Positions 16,583 to 24,960 of a stretch of 64,000 nucleotides of DNA are shown piece after piece. The stretch comes from Paenibacillus sp. PvR098. GTDB taxonomy: Bacteria; Bacillota; Bacilli; Paenibacillales; NBRC-103111. How positions within the stretch are numbered: position 1 is the stretch's first letter; the number at the start of each line of letters is the position of its first letter. The notes below the pieces were generated by a model. That model was not told the DNA's origin. It made no database searches and saw only the letters and a list, made by a program, of their open reading frames with translations. The DNA lies in the NCBI RefSeq assembly GCF_017833255.1, contig NZ_JAFIBU010000001.1:2843501-2907500 (forward strand), in the 5' to 3' direction. The translations under genes were made by a program, and so were the position numbers.

Positions 16583-16720
16583 TAAGATGACAATAAATGC
16601 TACCCACCTTTCTTTTTAGAGTAAACATATACCCATCTTATTCATTTTGCCATCGATGTGCAACTTTTATTTTCATGGTGTTTTCATCCAATGGCTATGA
16701 CAGTTGGGGTTAAATTATAC

Positions 16721-16770
16721 ATCCAGCCTTACAATTCAGGTCATCAACTTCCGGAATCGTAAGGCTGGAT
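16721..16770 (-). terminator. Inverted repeat downstream of glmM
   Basis: Perfect 12-bp arms (ATCCAGCCTTAC at 16721-16732, complement at 16759-16770) lie 35 bp after the glmM stop. No long T tract follows, so termination is plausible but not certain. The glmS promoter should lie between this and the ribozyme (16583-16720). Confidence 0.55.
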
Positions 16771-16804
16771 ATCTAGCTTATCATCGTTTTCTGCAGCGGC
16801 CGGG

Positions 16805-18145
16805 TTAAGTCAGCTCCCGCTGAATCACTTCGGCAATTCGCTGTACGTATGCTTCTACCTGCTCCTTGTCGGGACCTTCCGCCATCACGCGGATCAGCGA
16901 TTCGGTACCCGAAGGCCGTACCAGCACGCGCCCGTTATCGCCAAGCTCATCCTCAACTTGACGGATCGCCGTTTCCACCGCGGCATTATCCTTTAGCTTG
17001 TTTTTATCGGCTACACGTATATTAACTAAAGTTTGCGGATATTTACGCATAATTTGCTTCAGTTCGCTCAAGCTTTTGCCGGATTGTACTATCGTGTCCA
17101 TCAGCTGAAGCGCGGTCAGGATGCCGTCGCCCGTCGTATTATAATCGAGGAAAATAACATGTCCGGACTGTTCTCCACCGAGATTATAGCCGCCTTTGCG
17201 CATTTCCTCCATCACGTAACGATCTCCTACTGCCGTCTTGGCCGCCTTCATACCCGCCGCCTCGATGCCTTTGAAGAATCCGATGTTGCTCATCACCGTC
17301 GTCACAATCGTTTGCTGACGCAGCTTGCCCGCTTGGTTCATCGCTTGCCCGCAGATGCTCAGGATAAAGTCGCCGTCCACTTCTTCGCCGTTCTCATCGA
17401 TCGCAATCAAACGGTCCGCATCTCCGTCGAAAGCAAGACCGATATGCGCTCCCCGCTCCACGACGAGCTTCTGCAGCGTTTCCGGGTGCGTTGAACCGCA
17501 GCCATCGTTAATGTTGCGTCCGTTCGGCTCCGCGCCGATTGAAATCACTTCGGCCCCCAACTCCTCGAACACCTTCGGCGCAAGCTCATAGGCTGAACCG
17601 TGCGCGCAGTCTAGCACAATGCGGTAGTCCTTAAAGGAAGACTTGACCGTCGATTTCACGTAATCCAAATACATGAATTTGGCCTGATCGTTGTCCATAA
17701 CCGTGCCGATCTCGCCGCCTACCGGCCGCGGAAGCTCGTCACTCTCCGCGTCCATCAGGCGCTCAATCTCAAGCTCTGTCTCATCGGACAGCTTGAAGCC
17801 GTCCGCGCCGAAAAACTTGATTCCATTATCTTCAACCGGATTGTGGCTAGCTGAGATCATTACCCCAGCGTCCGCCTTCAGCTTCCGGGTCAAATAAGCA
17901 ACTGCCGGCGTCGAAACGACACCAAGACGAATCACGTTCGCACCGATGGACAGCAAGCCGGCCACAAGCGCAGCCTCCAGCATCGGACCGGAAATCCTCG
18001 TATCACGGCCGATCACAACATTCGGTTTTTCTACTTGACCTGCAAGAACAAAGCCGCCGCAGCGGCCAATTTTATATGCAAGCTCCGGTGTAAGCCCTTG
18101 ATTGGCTACTCCACGGACGCCATCTGTACCAAAATATTTCCCCAT
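16805..18145 (-). CDS. glmM: Phosphoglucosamine mutase
   Basis: GlmM converts glucosamine-6-phosphate to glucosamine-1-phosphate, the step after GlmS. The alpha-D-phosphohexomutase signature includes [12 protein letters not shown] at the N-terminus, catalytic phosphoserine loop MISASHNP (about 98-105), metal loop DGDADR and sugar-binding GEQSGH. A C-terminal phosphate-binding RPSGTE is present. Start ATG 18145 is set by GGGGAGAG upstream; a longer frame to 18169 is not needed. 446 residues is normal. It is the last gene of the cdaA-cdaR-glmM cluster typical of Firmicutes, which links c-di-AMP synthesis with cell-wall precursor supply. Confidence 0.97.
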   Translation of the reverse strand: MGKYFGTDGVRGVANQGLTPELAYKIGRCGGFVLAGQVEKPNVVIGRDTRISGPMLEAALVAGLLSIGANVIRLGVVSTPAVAYLTRKLKADAGVMISASHNPVEDNGIKFFGADGFKLSDETELEIERLMDAESDELPRPVGGEIGTVMDNDQAKFMYLDYVKSTVKSSFKDYRIVLDCAHGSAYELAPKVFEELGAEVISIGAEPNGRNINDGCGSTHPETLQKLVVERGAHIGLAFDGDADRLIAIDENGEEVDGDFILSICGQAMNQAGKLRQQTIVTTVMSNIGFFKGIEAAGMKAAKTAVGDRYVMEEMRKGGYNLGGEQSGHVIFLDYNTTGDGILTALQLMDTIVQSGKSLSELKQIMRKYPQTLVNIRVADKNKLKDNAAVETAIRQVEDELGDNGRVLVRPSGTESLIRVMAEGPDKEQVEAYVQRIAEVIQRELT

Positions 18146-18198
18146 TGTATTATCTCTCCCCAAGTTCAATACCTTTTCTAAATAATCTATTCTTATTA

Positions 18199-19515
18199 TT
18201 AACCAACCACCACAGGCGGGTCAAATCCATGCGTACCGCTACTGCGTAAGAAAGGATTAGCGGCAGCGGAAGGAGCAGCAGGCTCACCCTCCTTCGCGCT
18301 AATCTCCACCGTCGCTCTGAAATTCTGCTGCGGTCCTTTCTTCACAAAGGTCGGCAAATTCCACGTTACCGGCACCTCATGGCGGCCTGGAGGCAAATTG
18401 CTCACATCCAAAATGGCCTGAACATCCTGAGGCATCAGCTTCTCTATCAAATCCGGGGCTCCTTCGACCGTGAGGTTCAATTTCCCTGACTCTGGCAGCA
18501 GCACTTTCGTTTGAAAGCCGTCATTTTGCCCAATAAGAGACAACGGAATATTATCCAATGCCTTAGTTTGCGACCGCACAATGCTGACGCTGACCGTCAC
18601 CTCGCTCGGGTCAAGCTGCTTCACATCGCCCTGAGGAGGAATGGGCAGCGTGAATTCTTTATCCTCTCTCAGATCGGAGAGATCCACCTGCGGCCCTTCG
18701 TAGAACTCCAGTCCGTCGAGCATTTCCTGTGTACCGAACACCGTTACCTTGTCGACGCTTTGATGGATACCAGAAACAGCATAGCCCTGAGGCGGTTCCC
18801 CAACCAGCTTCACCTGTAGCGGCACTAGTTTGAAGGGACTCGTGATCGGCACTTCCACCTCCACGACCGCCGGATTGATGATAGCCTCCTCAATCGCCTT
18901 CCCGGCCTTGTCATACGCGACAAGCTTTGCTTGACTCGTTACCGGAGAAGCCGCCTTATCGACATCCACATCGGCACGAACCGTCTCCACCGCCTCATAA
19001 ATACCGCTTGGCACGGATACAGTTACCTGCTTAGGCTTGACTACCGGCTGGCCCGCTTTCAACCCGACTCCAGGCGTACCTGTAACGTTGACCGTGACCG
19101 GCATTGATTTGTTCTTCTTCTCATCGACAACCACGTTGACATAAGCCGGAGTAATCTTGACCGATACACTGGAAGGAAAACCGACCGGCGTCAGCGGAAC
19201 CATGTGCTCCCCTCTGCCTCTATTCGTCAGATCCAGCTCCACAGAATAATTAGCCGAATTTAACACACGTTTCAGTGTGGAGCTTCTACCCGATATCGTA
19301 ACCGTAACTTGCGCCGGTGAAATGTTCTCAATAAATAGTTGATCCTCGTTGTATTTAGGCGTGACTGCGACATTGCCGATCGTCTCTTCCGCTATTCCCG
19401 TCCCCGTAGATCCGGGGATCGAGCCGCCGTCCATCCTCACGACTGCCCACAGCAAAATACCAATGACGAGCGCAACCACCTTAACGACGTTTGTGTTACG
19501 TAACCACTGATCCAT
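18199..19515 (-). CDS. cdaR: YbbR-domain protein, regulator of diadenylate cyclase CdaA
   Basis: One N-terminal membrane helix (about residues 10-27, [17 protein letters not shown]) is followed by about four extracellular YbbR repeats of ~85 residues each. Repeated Pro-x-x-V-x-V segments such as [18 protein letters not shown] are visible. CdaR binds CdaA in the membrane and modulates its c-di-AMP synthesis. At 438 residues it is slightly shorter than B. subtilis YbbR. It follows cdaA with a 1-bp gap, so translation is coupled. The C-terminal ~25 residues are Ala/Pro-rich and probably disordered. Confidence 0.94.
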   Translation of the reverse strand: MDQWLRNTNVVKVVALVIGILLWAVVRMDGGSIPGSTGTGIAEETIGNVAVTPKYNEDQLFIENISPAQVTVTISGRSSTLKRVLNSANYSVELDLTNRGRGEHMVPLTPVGFPSSVSVKITPAYVNVVVDEKKNKSMPVTVNVTGTPGVGLKAGQPVVKPKQVTVSVPSGIYEAVETVRADVDVDKAASPVTSQAKLVAYDKAGKAIEEAIINPAVVEVEVPITSPFKLVPLQVKLVGEPPQGYAVSGIHQSVDKVTVFGTQEMLDGLEFYEGPQVDLSDLREDKEFTLPIPPQGDVKQLDPSEVTVSVSIVRSQTKALDNIPLSLIGQNDGFQTKVLLPESGKLNLTVEGAPDLIEKLMPQDVQAILDVSNLPPGRHEVPVTWNLPTFVKKGPQQNFRATVEISAKEGEPAAPSAAANPFLRSSGTHGFDPPVVVG

Positions 19516-19516
19516 C

Positions 19517-20323
19517 CTACCGTCGCCTCCATTTCCAAATGGAGCTTTTCTCTTTGGTCTTCGTCTTAGGTTTCAATTCCTCGAACAGCTTGGCAAGCAG
19601 CGCGTCCTCTTTAATATCTCTCAGGACGTGCCCGTTCATGGCGAGCGATACTTGCCCCGTTTCTTCGGATACGATCACGCACATCGCGTCAGATACTTCG
19701 CTCATGCCGATCGCAGCCCGGTGACGGGTACCGAGCTCCTTGCTGATAAAAGGATTCTCAGACAACGGCAAGTAACAGCCGGCTGCCATTAGTTTTGACT
19801 TGCGAATAATGACAGCCCCGTCATGCAGCGGCGTGTTAGGCACGAAAATATTAATGAGCAGCTCCGAGCTGATCTGCGAATCGATCTGAATGCCCGACTC
19901 CACATAATCGTTCAGTCCTGTCTCCCGTTCAAATACGATCAGCGCTCCAATCTTTCGCCGCGCCATATATTGAACCGCCCTAAGCACCTCGTTGATCCGC
20001 CGGTTCATATCCTGCTCATCCTCAACGTTGGTACGGCTGAAGAGCTTGCCGCGGCCAAGCTGCTCAAGCGCCCGACGCAGCTCCGGCTGGAAAATAATGA
20101 TGACGCCGACAAGCCCGAACGTGAACATCTGATTCATCATCCACTGCAGCGTGTTCAGCTTGAACCAAGAGCTGAGCGCCCAGGTAACCACGACGACGAG
20201 AATCCCTTTAAGCAGTTGAATCGCCCGTGTTCCTCTAACGAGCAGAATCAACTTATAAATGACATAACTGACAATCAAAATATCTATAATATCTGTGATT
20301 CCAATCTCTGTAATCCACTCCAT
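19517..20323 (-). CDS. cdaA: Membrane diadenylate cyclase (c-di-AMP synthase)
   Basis: CdaA joins two ATP molecules into c-di-AMP, the second messenger for potassium and cell-wall homeostasis. Three N-terminal membrane helices (first ~85 residues) precede a DisA_N/DAC domain. This carries both signature motifs: DGA in TPLHDGAVII and RHR in LGTRHRAAIG. ATG 20323 is preferred (MEWITEIG, with a G-rich site upstream) over the TTG at 20338. The protein is 268 residues, normal for CdaA. It is first in cdaA-cdaR-glmM; a terminator separates it from rsiW. Confidence 0.96.
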   Translation of the reverse strand: MEWITEIGITDIIDILIVSYVIYKLILLVRGTRAIQLLKGILVVVVTWALSSWFKLNTLQWMMNQMFTFGLVGVIIIFQPELRRALEQLGRGKLFSRTNVEDEQDMNRRINEVLRAVQYMARRKIGALIVFERETGLNDYVESGIQIDSQISSELLINIFVPNTPLHDGAVIIRKSKLMAAGCYLPLSENPFISKELGTRHRAAIGMSEVSDAMCVIVSEETGQVSLAMNGHVLRDIKEDALLAKLFEELKPKTKTKEKSSIWKWRRR

Positions 20324-20400
20324 CGCGTGTGCCCCCAACTATACCGCGGTGATATCTTTCTAGTCTTATCCCCTTCCTTGAATCATAACATATTCACAGC

Positions 20401-20435
20401 AAAAAACCCTCCCTTTCGACCATCGATAAGGAAGG
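20401..20435 (-). terminator. Rho-independent terminator after rsiW
   Basis: On the minus strand an 8-bp stem CCTTCCTT/AAGGGAGG is followed by GTTTTTTG. It ends the sigW-rsiW transcript; the cdaA promoter should lie at 20324-20400. Confidence 0.75.
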
Positions 20436-20460
20436 ATTTATAAAAATTAGGTCTGTTGAA

Positions 20461-21072
20461 CTATTTTGTTCCTGATACGAGAGTAAACCATTGATTCATT
20501 TTGTACAGCACCCAGCTGAAGGCTTCGTCAATCTCTTTAATCTGTCCGGAAATATGCGCTGTCGAGGCCAGGTTAACCGAACCGTCGATCACCACGATAT
20601 TGCCTTCAATATCACCGTCGACCTTGAGTTCTCCGTTCTCGACCGTGATATCCCCTGCCACTTTCTTACCAACAGGTACATAGACCGTACTCCCTTGAAT
20701 CACGACAGATTGCAGGTCGGTTCCTTTGACAAGCAGCTCTCGATCATCATTCCATGTCGAGACAAAGACCGACATCATCACAAGAAAAAAAACAGCCGCT
20801 ACCGATACCGCCGGATGCCTACGAATCCATCGATACCAAAGGCGATGCTCCCTAACCGGAGGCAGCACTTGCATCACCCGTTCGGTGAGGCCTGCCGGTA
20901 CCGGCTCAGAGGTCCAGGCATGGACAAGCGCTTCTACCTTCTCGTACTGTTGAAGCTGTCGCCGACATGCTTCGCAAGCCAGCAAATGCTCTTTCAGCGC
21001 AGCCGACTCCCTGCGGTCTAATCCCCCGTCCAAATACTCGTGCAGCAAAGGGAGGGCTTCCTTGCAGTCCAT
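20461..21072 (-). CDS. rsiW: Anti-sigma-W factor (zinc-finger family)
   Basis: A membrane-bound inhibitor of SigW. The cytoplasmic N-terminus has a ZAS zinc-binding motif (HLLACEACRR, His and two Cys near residues 29-36). One membrane helix follows (about 86-106, VSVAAVFFLVMMSVFV), then an extracytoplasmic region of ~95 residues with short beta-type repeats (VVIQGS, ITVENGELKVDGD). Stepwise proteolysis of such proteins releases the sigma factor under envelope stress; this is known for RsiW and inferred here. AAAGGAG precedes ATG 21072. It lies 78 bp after sigW in the same transcript. Confidence 0.9.
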   Translation of the reverse strand: MDCKEALPLLHEYLDGGLDRRESAALKEHLLACEACRRQLQQYEKVEALVHAWTSEPVPAGLTERVMQVLPPVREHRLWYRWIRRHPAVSVAAVFFLVMMSVFVSTWNDDRELLVKGTDLQSVVIQGSTVYVPVGKKVAGDITVENGELKVDGDIEGNIVVIDGSVNLASTAHISGQIKEIDEAFSWVLYKMNQWFTLVSGTK

Positions 21073-21150
21073 AATAAGCCACTCCTTTCTTCTTTCCTAC
21101 GCAGCTTGTGCAATACATTACGCAGGAGCTTCGCATATGTTTCAAAAAAA

Positions 21151-21717
21151 TTATAAAACGTGCTCTAATTTTTTTCGCAAAAATTCCCTGCCCCGATGCA
21201 ATCGGGTTTTGATGGTCGTTACCGGCATTGAAAGAACTTCGCTGATCTCTTGCAGCGACAAATCCTGCAAATACCTTAAAATGACGACAGCCTTATACTT
21301 CTCCGGCAGCGTCTCAATACTTTCACGAATCTGCGATTGAGTCTCCGACAGCAGAACCTGCTGATCCGGTGTCTCTTCACGGCTCGGCAGCGTGGAATAC
21401 CAATCGTTACCTTCCCCTTCGCCCATCTCCGCATCCAGAGAATAGTTGATCTTCCGTTTGCGAAGTCGGTCAATGCACAGATTCGTACCGATCCGATAAA
21501 TCCATGTTGAAAATTTTTGCTGCTCGTCATATCGATCCAGGTTTGTGTATACCCGCAAGAACGTCTCCTGCACAATCTCCTCCGCCTCATGCCGATTATG
21601 CAGCATTCGGTAAGCGAGATGATAAATCTTCTCTTTATAAAGCTCCACCAATTCAGCAAAAGCCGCTCGGTCCCCTCCACGGGCCAACTTGGCGAGCCGG
21701 GTGTCCAATTGATTCAC
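21151..21717 (-). CDS. sigW: ECF RNA polymerase sigma factor SigW
   Basis: An ECF sigma factor of the cell-envelope stress response. Region 2 (AELVELYKEKIYHLAYRML… EAEEIVQETFLRVY) and region 4 with its HTH (LQEISEVLSMPVTTIKTRLHRGREFLRK) are both intact. GTG 21717 lies 7 bases after GGAGG and gives 188 residues, the size of B. subtilis SigW. A longer open frame to 21840 has no comparable start. It is cotranscribed with rsiW. A SigW-type autoregulatory promoter (TGAAAC...CGTA) was not obvious upstream, so control cannot be stated. Confidence 0.94.
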   Translation of the reverse strand: MNQLDTRLAKLARGGDRAAFAELVELYKEKIYHLAYRMLHNRHEAEEIVQETFLRVYTNLDRYDEQQKFSTWIYRIGTNLCIDRLRKRKINYSLDAEMGEGEGNDWYSTLPSREETPDQQVLLSETQSQIRESIETLPEKYKAVVILRYLQDLSLQEISEVLSMPVTTIKTRLHRGREFLRKKLEHVL

Positions 21718-21973
21718 CAACCTACCTCCAACTCCGAATCGGACCCTGTTTCCACCTGCGTCATAATTCGGATTCTTCAGGACGATGCCATTCTCTCGGC
21801 GATCACGATCCTTGCTATTATAAAAAGCATACCAAATCATTCCCCCCGCTGTACAGTCTAATGTAAAAGAAAGTAACCCGGGGGGCTAAGCCCCTGGATC
21901 TCAAACGAAATGAACGGAAGAGGGTCCTGATCAACTCGCTCTTGATACTAGCCCGATTAAACCTCATTGAAAA

Positions 21974-22009
21974 AATCCGGGACGCTTGGCCTCGCCAAAC
22001 TCCCGGATT
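21974..22009 (-). terminator. Rho-independent terminator of ppc
   Basis: Perfect stem AATCCGGGA/TCCCGGATT followed by TTTTTTCAAT on the minus strand, 18 bp past the ppc stop. Confidence 0.88.
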
Positions 22010-22027
22010 AATGAATATTTTTCTATA

Positions 22028-24817
22028 TCAGCCTGTATTGCGTAGACCGGCGGCAATCCCGTTGATGGTCAGCAGCACCTCACGCAGCAGCGAATCGTCG
22101 TCATCCCCTTGCTCGCTCAGCGTGCGCAGCTCCGACAGGAGACCCACCTGCATATAGCTGAGAGGATCGACGTAAGGGTTGCGTAGGCGGATCGATTCCT
22201 GAATCACAGGCACGTTATCGAGAATTTCCTGCTGGCCGGTAATTTGCAGAATGAGCTCCGACGCTTGACGGTACTCCTCTTGAATCAGATTGAAAATGCG
22301 TTCAGCAATGCTCTGATCGTGAATCATGCTGCTGTACTCTTTGGCAATGAGCAGATCTGCCTTGGCCAGCGCCATCTGAAGATTATCGATCAGGGAGCGG
22401 AAGAACGACCACTTCTGATACATCTCCTGCATCACTTTCAGATTGTCCGGGTTTTCTTGATAAAAGCTGTTCAAGCCGGAACCCGAAGCGTACCAAGCCG
22501 GAAGCAAATACCGGCTCTGTGTCCACGCGAACACCCACGGGATAGCCCTAAGATCCTCGAAACGATCGCTATTCTTGCGTTTGGAAGGACGGGAGCCGAT
22601 GTTCAGCTCGCCGATCTCCGGCAGCGGCGTCGACTCCTTGAAGAACGTCAAGAAATCCGGATCGCGGAAGATAAGGTCCTGATACTTCTGCTGCGCCTTC
22701 TCGGAAATACCGAGCATGATCTTTTCCCAAGCCTGCTCCGCATCGTTCGTTTGCGGGTTCTTCGCCCACAAAGCGCTTGTGATGAGCGCCGATGTCGCTT
22801 GCTCCAAACTGCGGTATGCGATGCCTTTCATCGAATAGCGCGAGGAAAGCACCTCACCCTGCTCCGTGATCTTGATGCCTCCGCCAACCGTATCCGCCGG
22901 CTGCGCCAGGATACTGCGGTTAAGCGGCATCCCCCCGCGGCCGAGCGCACCGCCGCGGCCATGGAAAAACTTCAGCTTCACCCCGAACGGCTTCGCTGCG
23001 GCCGTAATGCTGCGCAGCGCCACACGTAGCTCCCAGTTCGCGGTAATCACGCCGCCGTCCTTATTGCTGTCGGAGTAACCCAGCATGATCTCCTGCAGAT
23101 GGTTCGTGCTGTTCAAGCTGTTCCGGTAAGCTGGAATCTGGAACAACATCGTCATGATCTCCGGCGCCGCATGCAGGTCATCGATCGTTTCGAACAACGG
23201 AACGGACTGCAGCGTGCAGGTGATCGAGCCGTCCGCCTCATGCAGATACAGTCCCGCTTCTTTACCGAAAACAAGCACCTCCAGAAGATCGCTTGCTCCC
23301 TGCGTCATACTGATCAAGTAGCTGGATATGCAGTTCCGGCCGAATTCCTGCTGGGCTTTGCCGATAACGCGAAAAACATCCATGCACTCTTGGGTCGATT
23401 CGGTATAATGCAAGTACGGAGAAGTAATCGGTCTGGGATCATTCAGAATGCCCGTCAGCAGCTCAATTTTTTGCGTTTCCGTCAATGCGCTGTAATCCGG
23501 ACAAATGCTCATCTTGGCCAAAATCTCCGTCATGGCCGCTTCGTGCTCCTTGCTGTGCTGCCTTACATCCAGAGCAACAAGGTGAAAGCCGAACAGTTCC
23601 ACTTGGCGAATGATTTTCTGTACATAAGAATCGGCGATAAAATCGGCATAGTGATTGCGCAAACTGCGTTCCATCACAAGCAGATCTTCCATCAACTCGG
23701 ATGGATTGTTATATTTTTGCCCTTCCCCGACATTCGGATTGGCGGTATTGCGAATTTTCTGAATCATATACTTCACTTTAATGCGATATGGCTCATTTTC
23801 GTTGCGCCACACGACACCTGGAGGAAGGGTAATGCTGTCCCGGTCTTTCTGAATGGAATCCAGCAGCTCGGCCGTCACATCGACGATATTCTTGCTGAAG
23901 CTCATACGCCGCATGAGTCCGGTCAGCTGCTCTTCATATTTTTTCAGCACCAGATTCCGGTGCATCGTGAGTGTTTGCCACGTAATCGTGGAAGTTACGG
24001 ACGGATTGCCGTCACGGTCTCCGCCGATCCAAGAGCCGAACTTCAAGTACGTCGGTACGTGCCAAGACTGGTCCGGATAATATTTATGCAAGCAGCGCTC
24101 AAGCTCCTGATACACTTGCGGAAGCACGTCGAACAGCGTTTCGTCAAAATAGTAAAGGCCATTCTTGACTTCGTCGATGACCGTAGGCTTACGGTCACGC
24201 AGCTCATCGGTCTGCCAGAGGGTGATGACTTCGCCGAGAAGATTCTCTCGCAGCTGCTCGCGCTCACGGAACGTTAGATTAGGGTTGTCCAGCTCCATGA
24301 CGTCTTTTGCGATGCGCTGATGAATGTCCAGCACCGCGCGGCGGGTTGCTTCCGTCGGATGCGCGGTCATGACGAGCTCAAGTGAGATGCCTTGGATTAT
24401 CTCCTGCACTTCGGCGAAGCCGATGCCGAGATTCTTCAGCTCGCGAACCGAATCCTCGATCGATCCGGGCTGAACGCTCTCGCCTGCCGTACGCTCATAA
24501 TCGCGCTTACGGCGAATCCGGTGGTTCTGCTCCGCAATATTAATTAGTTGGAAGTAAATGGCGAATGCTCGAATCACCTGATAGCGAATCTCCGGCTCCA
24601 AGCCATTCATCGTATCCTTTAATTCGGCATACATTTCCGGTGAATATTGAGCACGCAGCGATTTACTCATTTCTCTAATTTTCTCTACAATGGTAAACAG
24701 CTCATTTCCGCCTTGATGCACAAGCACCTCACCCAGGATATGCCCTAGAAACCGTACGTCTCTGCGCAGCAAATTGTTGGACGTGTTTTTGTTAATCAAA
24801 CTGATTGAATCCGACAT
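22028..24817 (-). CDS. ppc: Phosphoenolpyruvate carboxylase
   Basis: Ppc carboxylates phosphoenolpyruvate to oxaloacetate, replenishing the TCA cycle. Active-site signatures are present: catalytic His in VMTAHPTEATRR (about 145-155), GYSDSNKDGG, the glycine/arginine loop FFHGRGGALGRGG near 600, and the C-terminal RNTG that replaces the usual QNTG. ATG 24817 is set by GGAGG 7 bases upstream. The protein is 929 residues, slightly longer than E. coli Ppc (883). Monocistronic, with its own terminator. The change of the penultimate-tetrapeptide Gln to Arg is minor and worth noting only because that tail is highly conserved. Confidence 0.97.
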   Translation of the reverse strand: MSDSISLINKNTSNNLLRRDVRFLGHILGEVLVHQGGNELFTIVEKIREMSKSLRAQYSPEMYAELKDTMNGLEPEIRYQVIRAFAIYFQLINIAEQNHRIRRKRDYERTAGESVQPGSIEDSVRELKNLGIGFAEVQEIIQGISLELVMTAHPTEATRRAVLDIHQRIAKDVMELDNPNLTFREREQLRENLLGEVITLWQTDELRDRKPTVIDEVKNGLYYFDETLFDVLPQVYQELERCLHKYYPDQSWHVPTYLKFGSWIGGDRDGNPSVTSTITWQTLTMHRNLVLKKYEEQLTGLMRRMSFSKNIVDVTAELLDSIQKDRDSITLPPGVVWRNENEPYRIKVKYMIQKIRNTANPNVGEGQKYNNPSELMEDLLVMERSLRNHYADFIADSYVQKIIRQVELFGFHLVALDVRQHSKEHEAAMTEILAKMSICPDYSALTETQKIELLTGILNDPRPITSPYLHYTESTQECMDVFRVIGKAQQEFGRNCISSYLISMTQGASDLLEVLVFGKEAGLYLHEADGSITCTLQSVPLFETIDDLHAAPEIMTMLFQIPAYRNSLNSTNHLQEIMLGYSDSNKDGGVITANWELRVALRSITAAAKPFGVKLKFFHGRGGALGRGGMPLNRSILAQPADTVGGGIKITEQGEVLSSRYSMKGIAYRSLEQATSALITSALWAKNPQTNDAEQAWEKIMLGISEKAQQKYQDLIFRDPDFLTFFKESTPLPEIGELNIGSRPSKRKNSDRFEDLRAIPWVFAWTQSRYLLPAWYASGSGLNSFYQENPDNLKVMQEMYQKWSFFRSLIDNLQMALAKADLLIAKEYSSMIHDQSIAERIFNLIQEEYRQASELILQITGQQEILDNVPVIQESIRLRNPYVDPLSYMQVGLLSELRTLSEQGDDDDSLLREVLLTINGIAAGLRNTG

Positions 24818-24960
24818 GAGTATCCTCCATCCTACCAATGCAAGGTAATAGCCACTATTTTAACACATCCTACTGAAACCATGTAGTCCATTTATGCGGT
24901 GAAGTGAAAAAATCCCCAGAACCACTCTTATCATTGCCGCATTTGATATGAAGGGTTACA

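Noticed and set aside
22244..24277. Long plus-strand frames opposite ppc (261 and 392 codons)
   Set aside because: They are the complement of a clear ppc gene, a GC-rich shadow effect.
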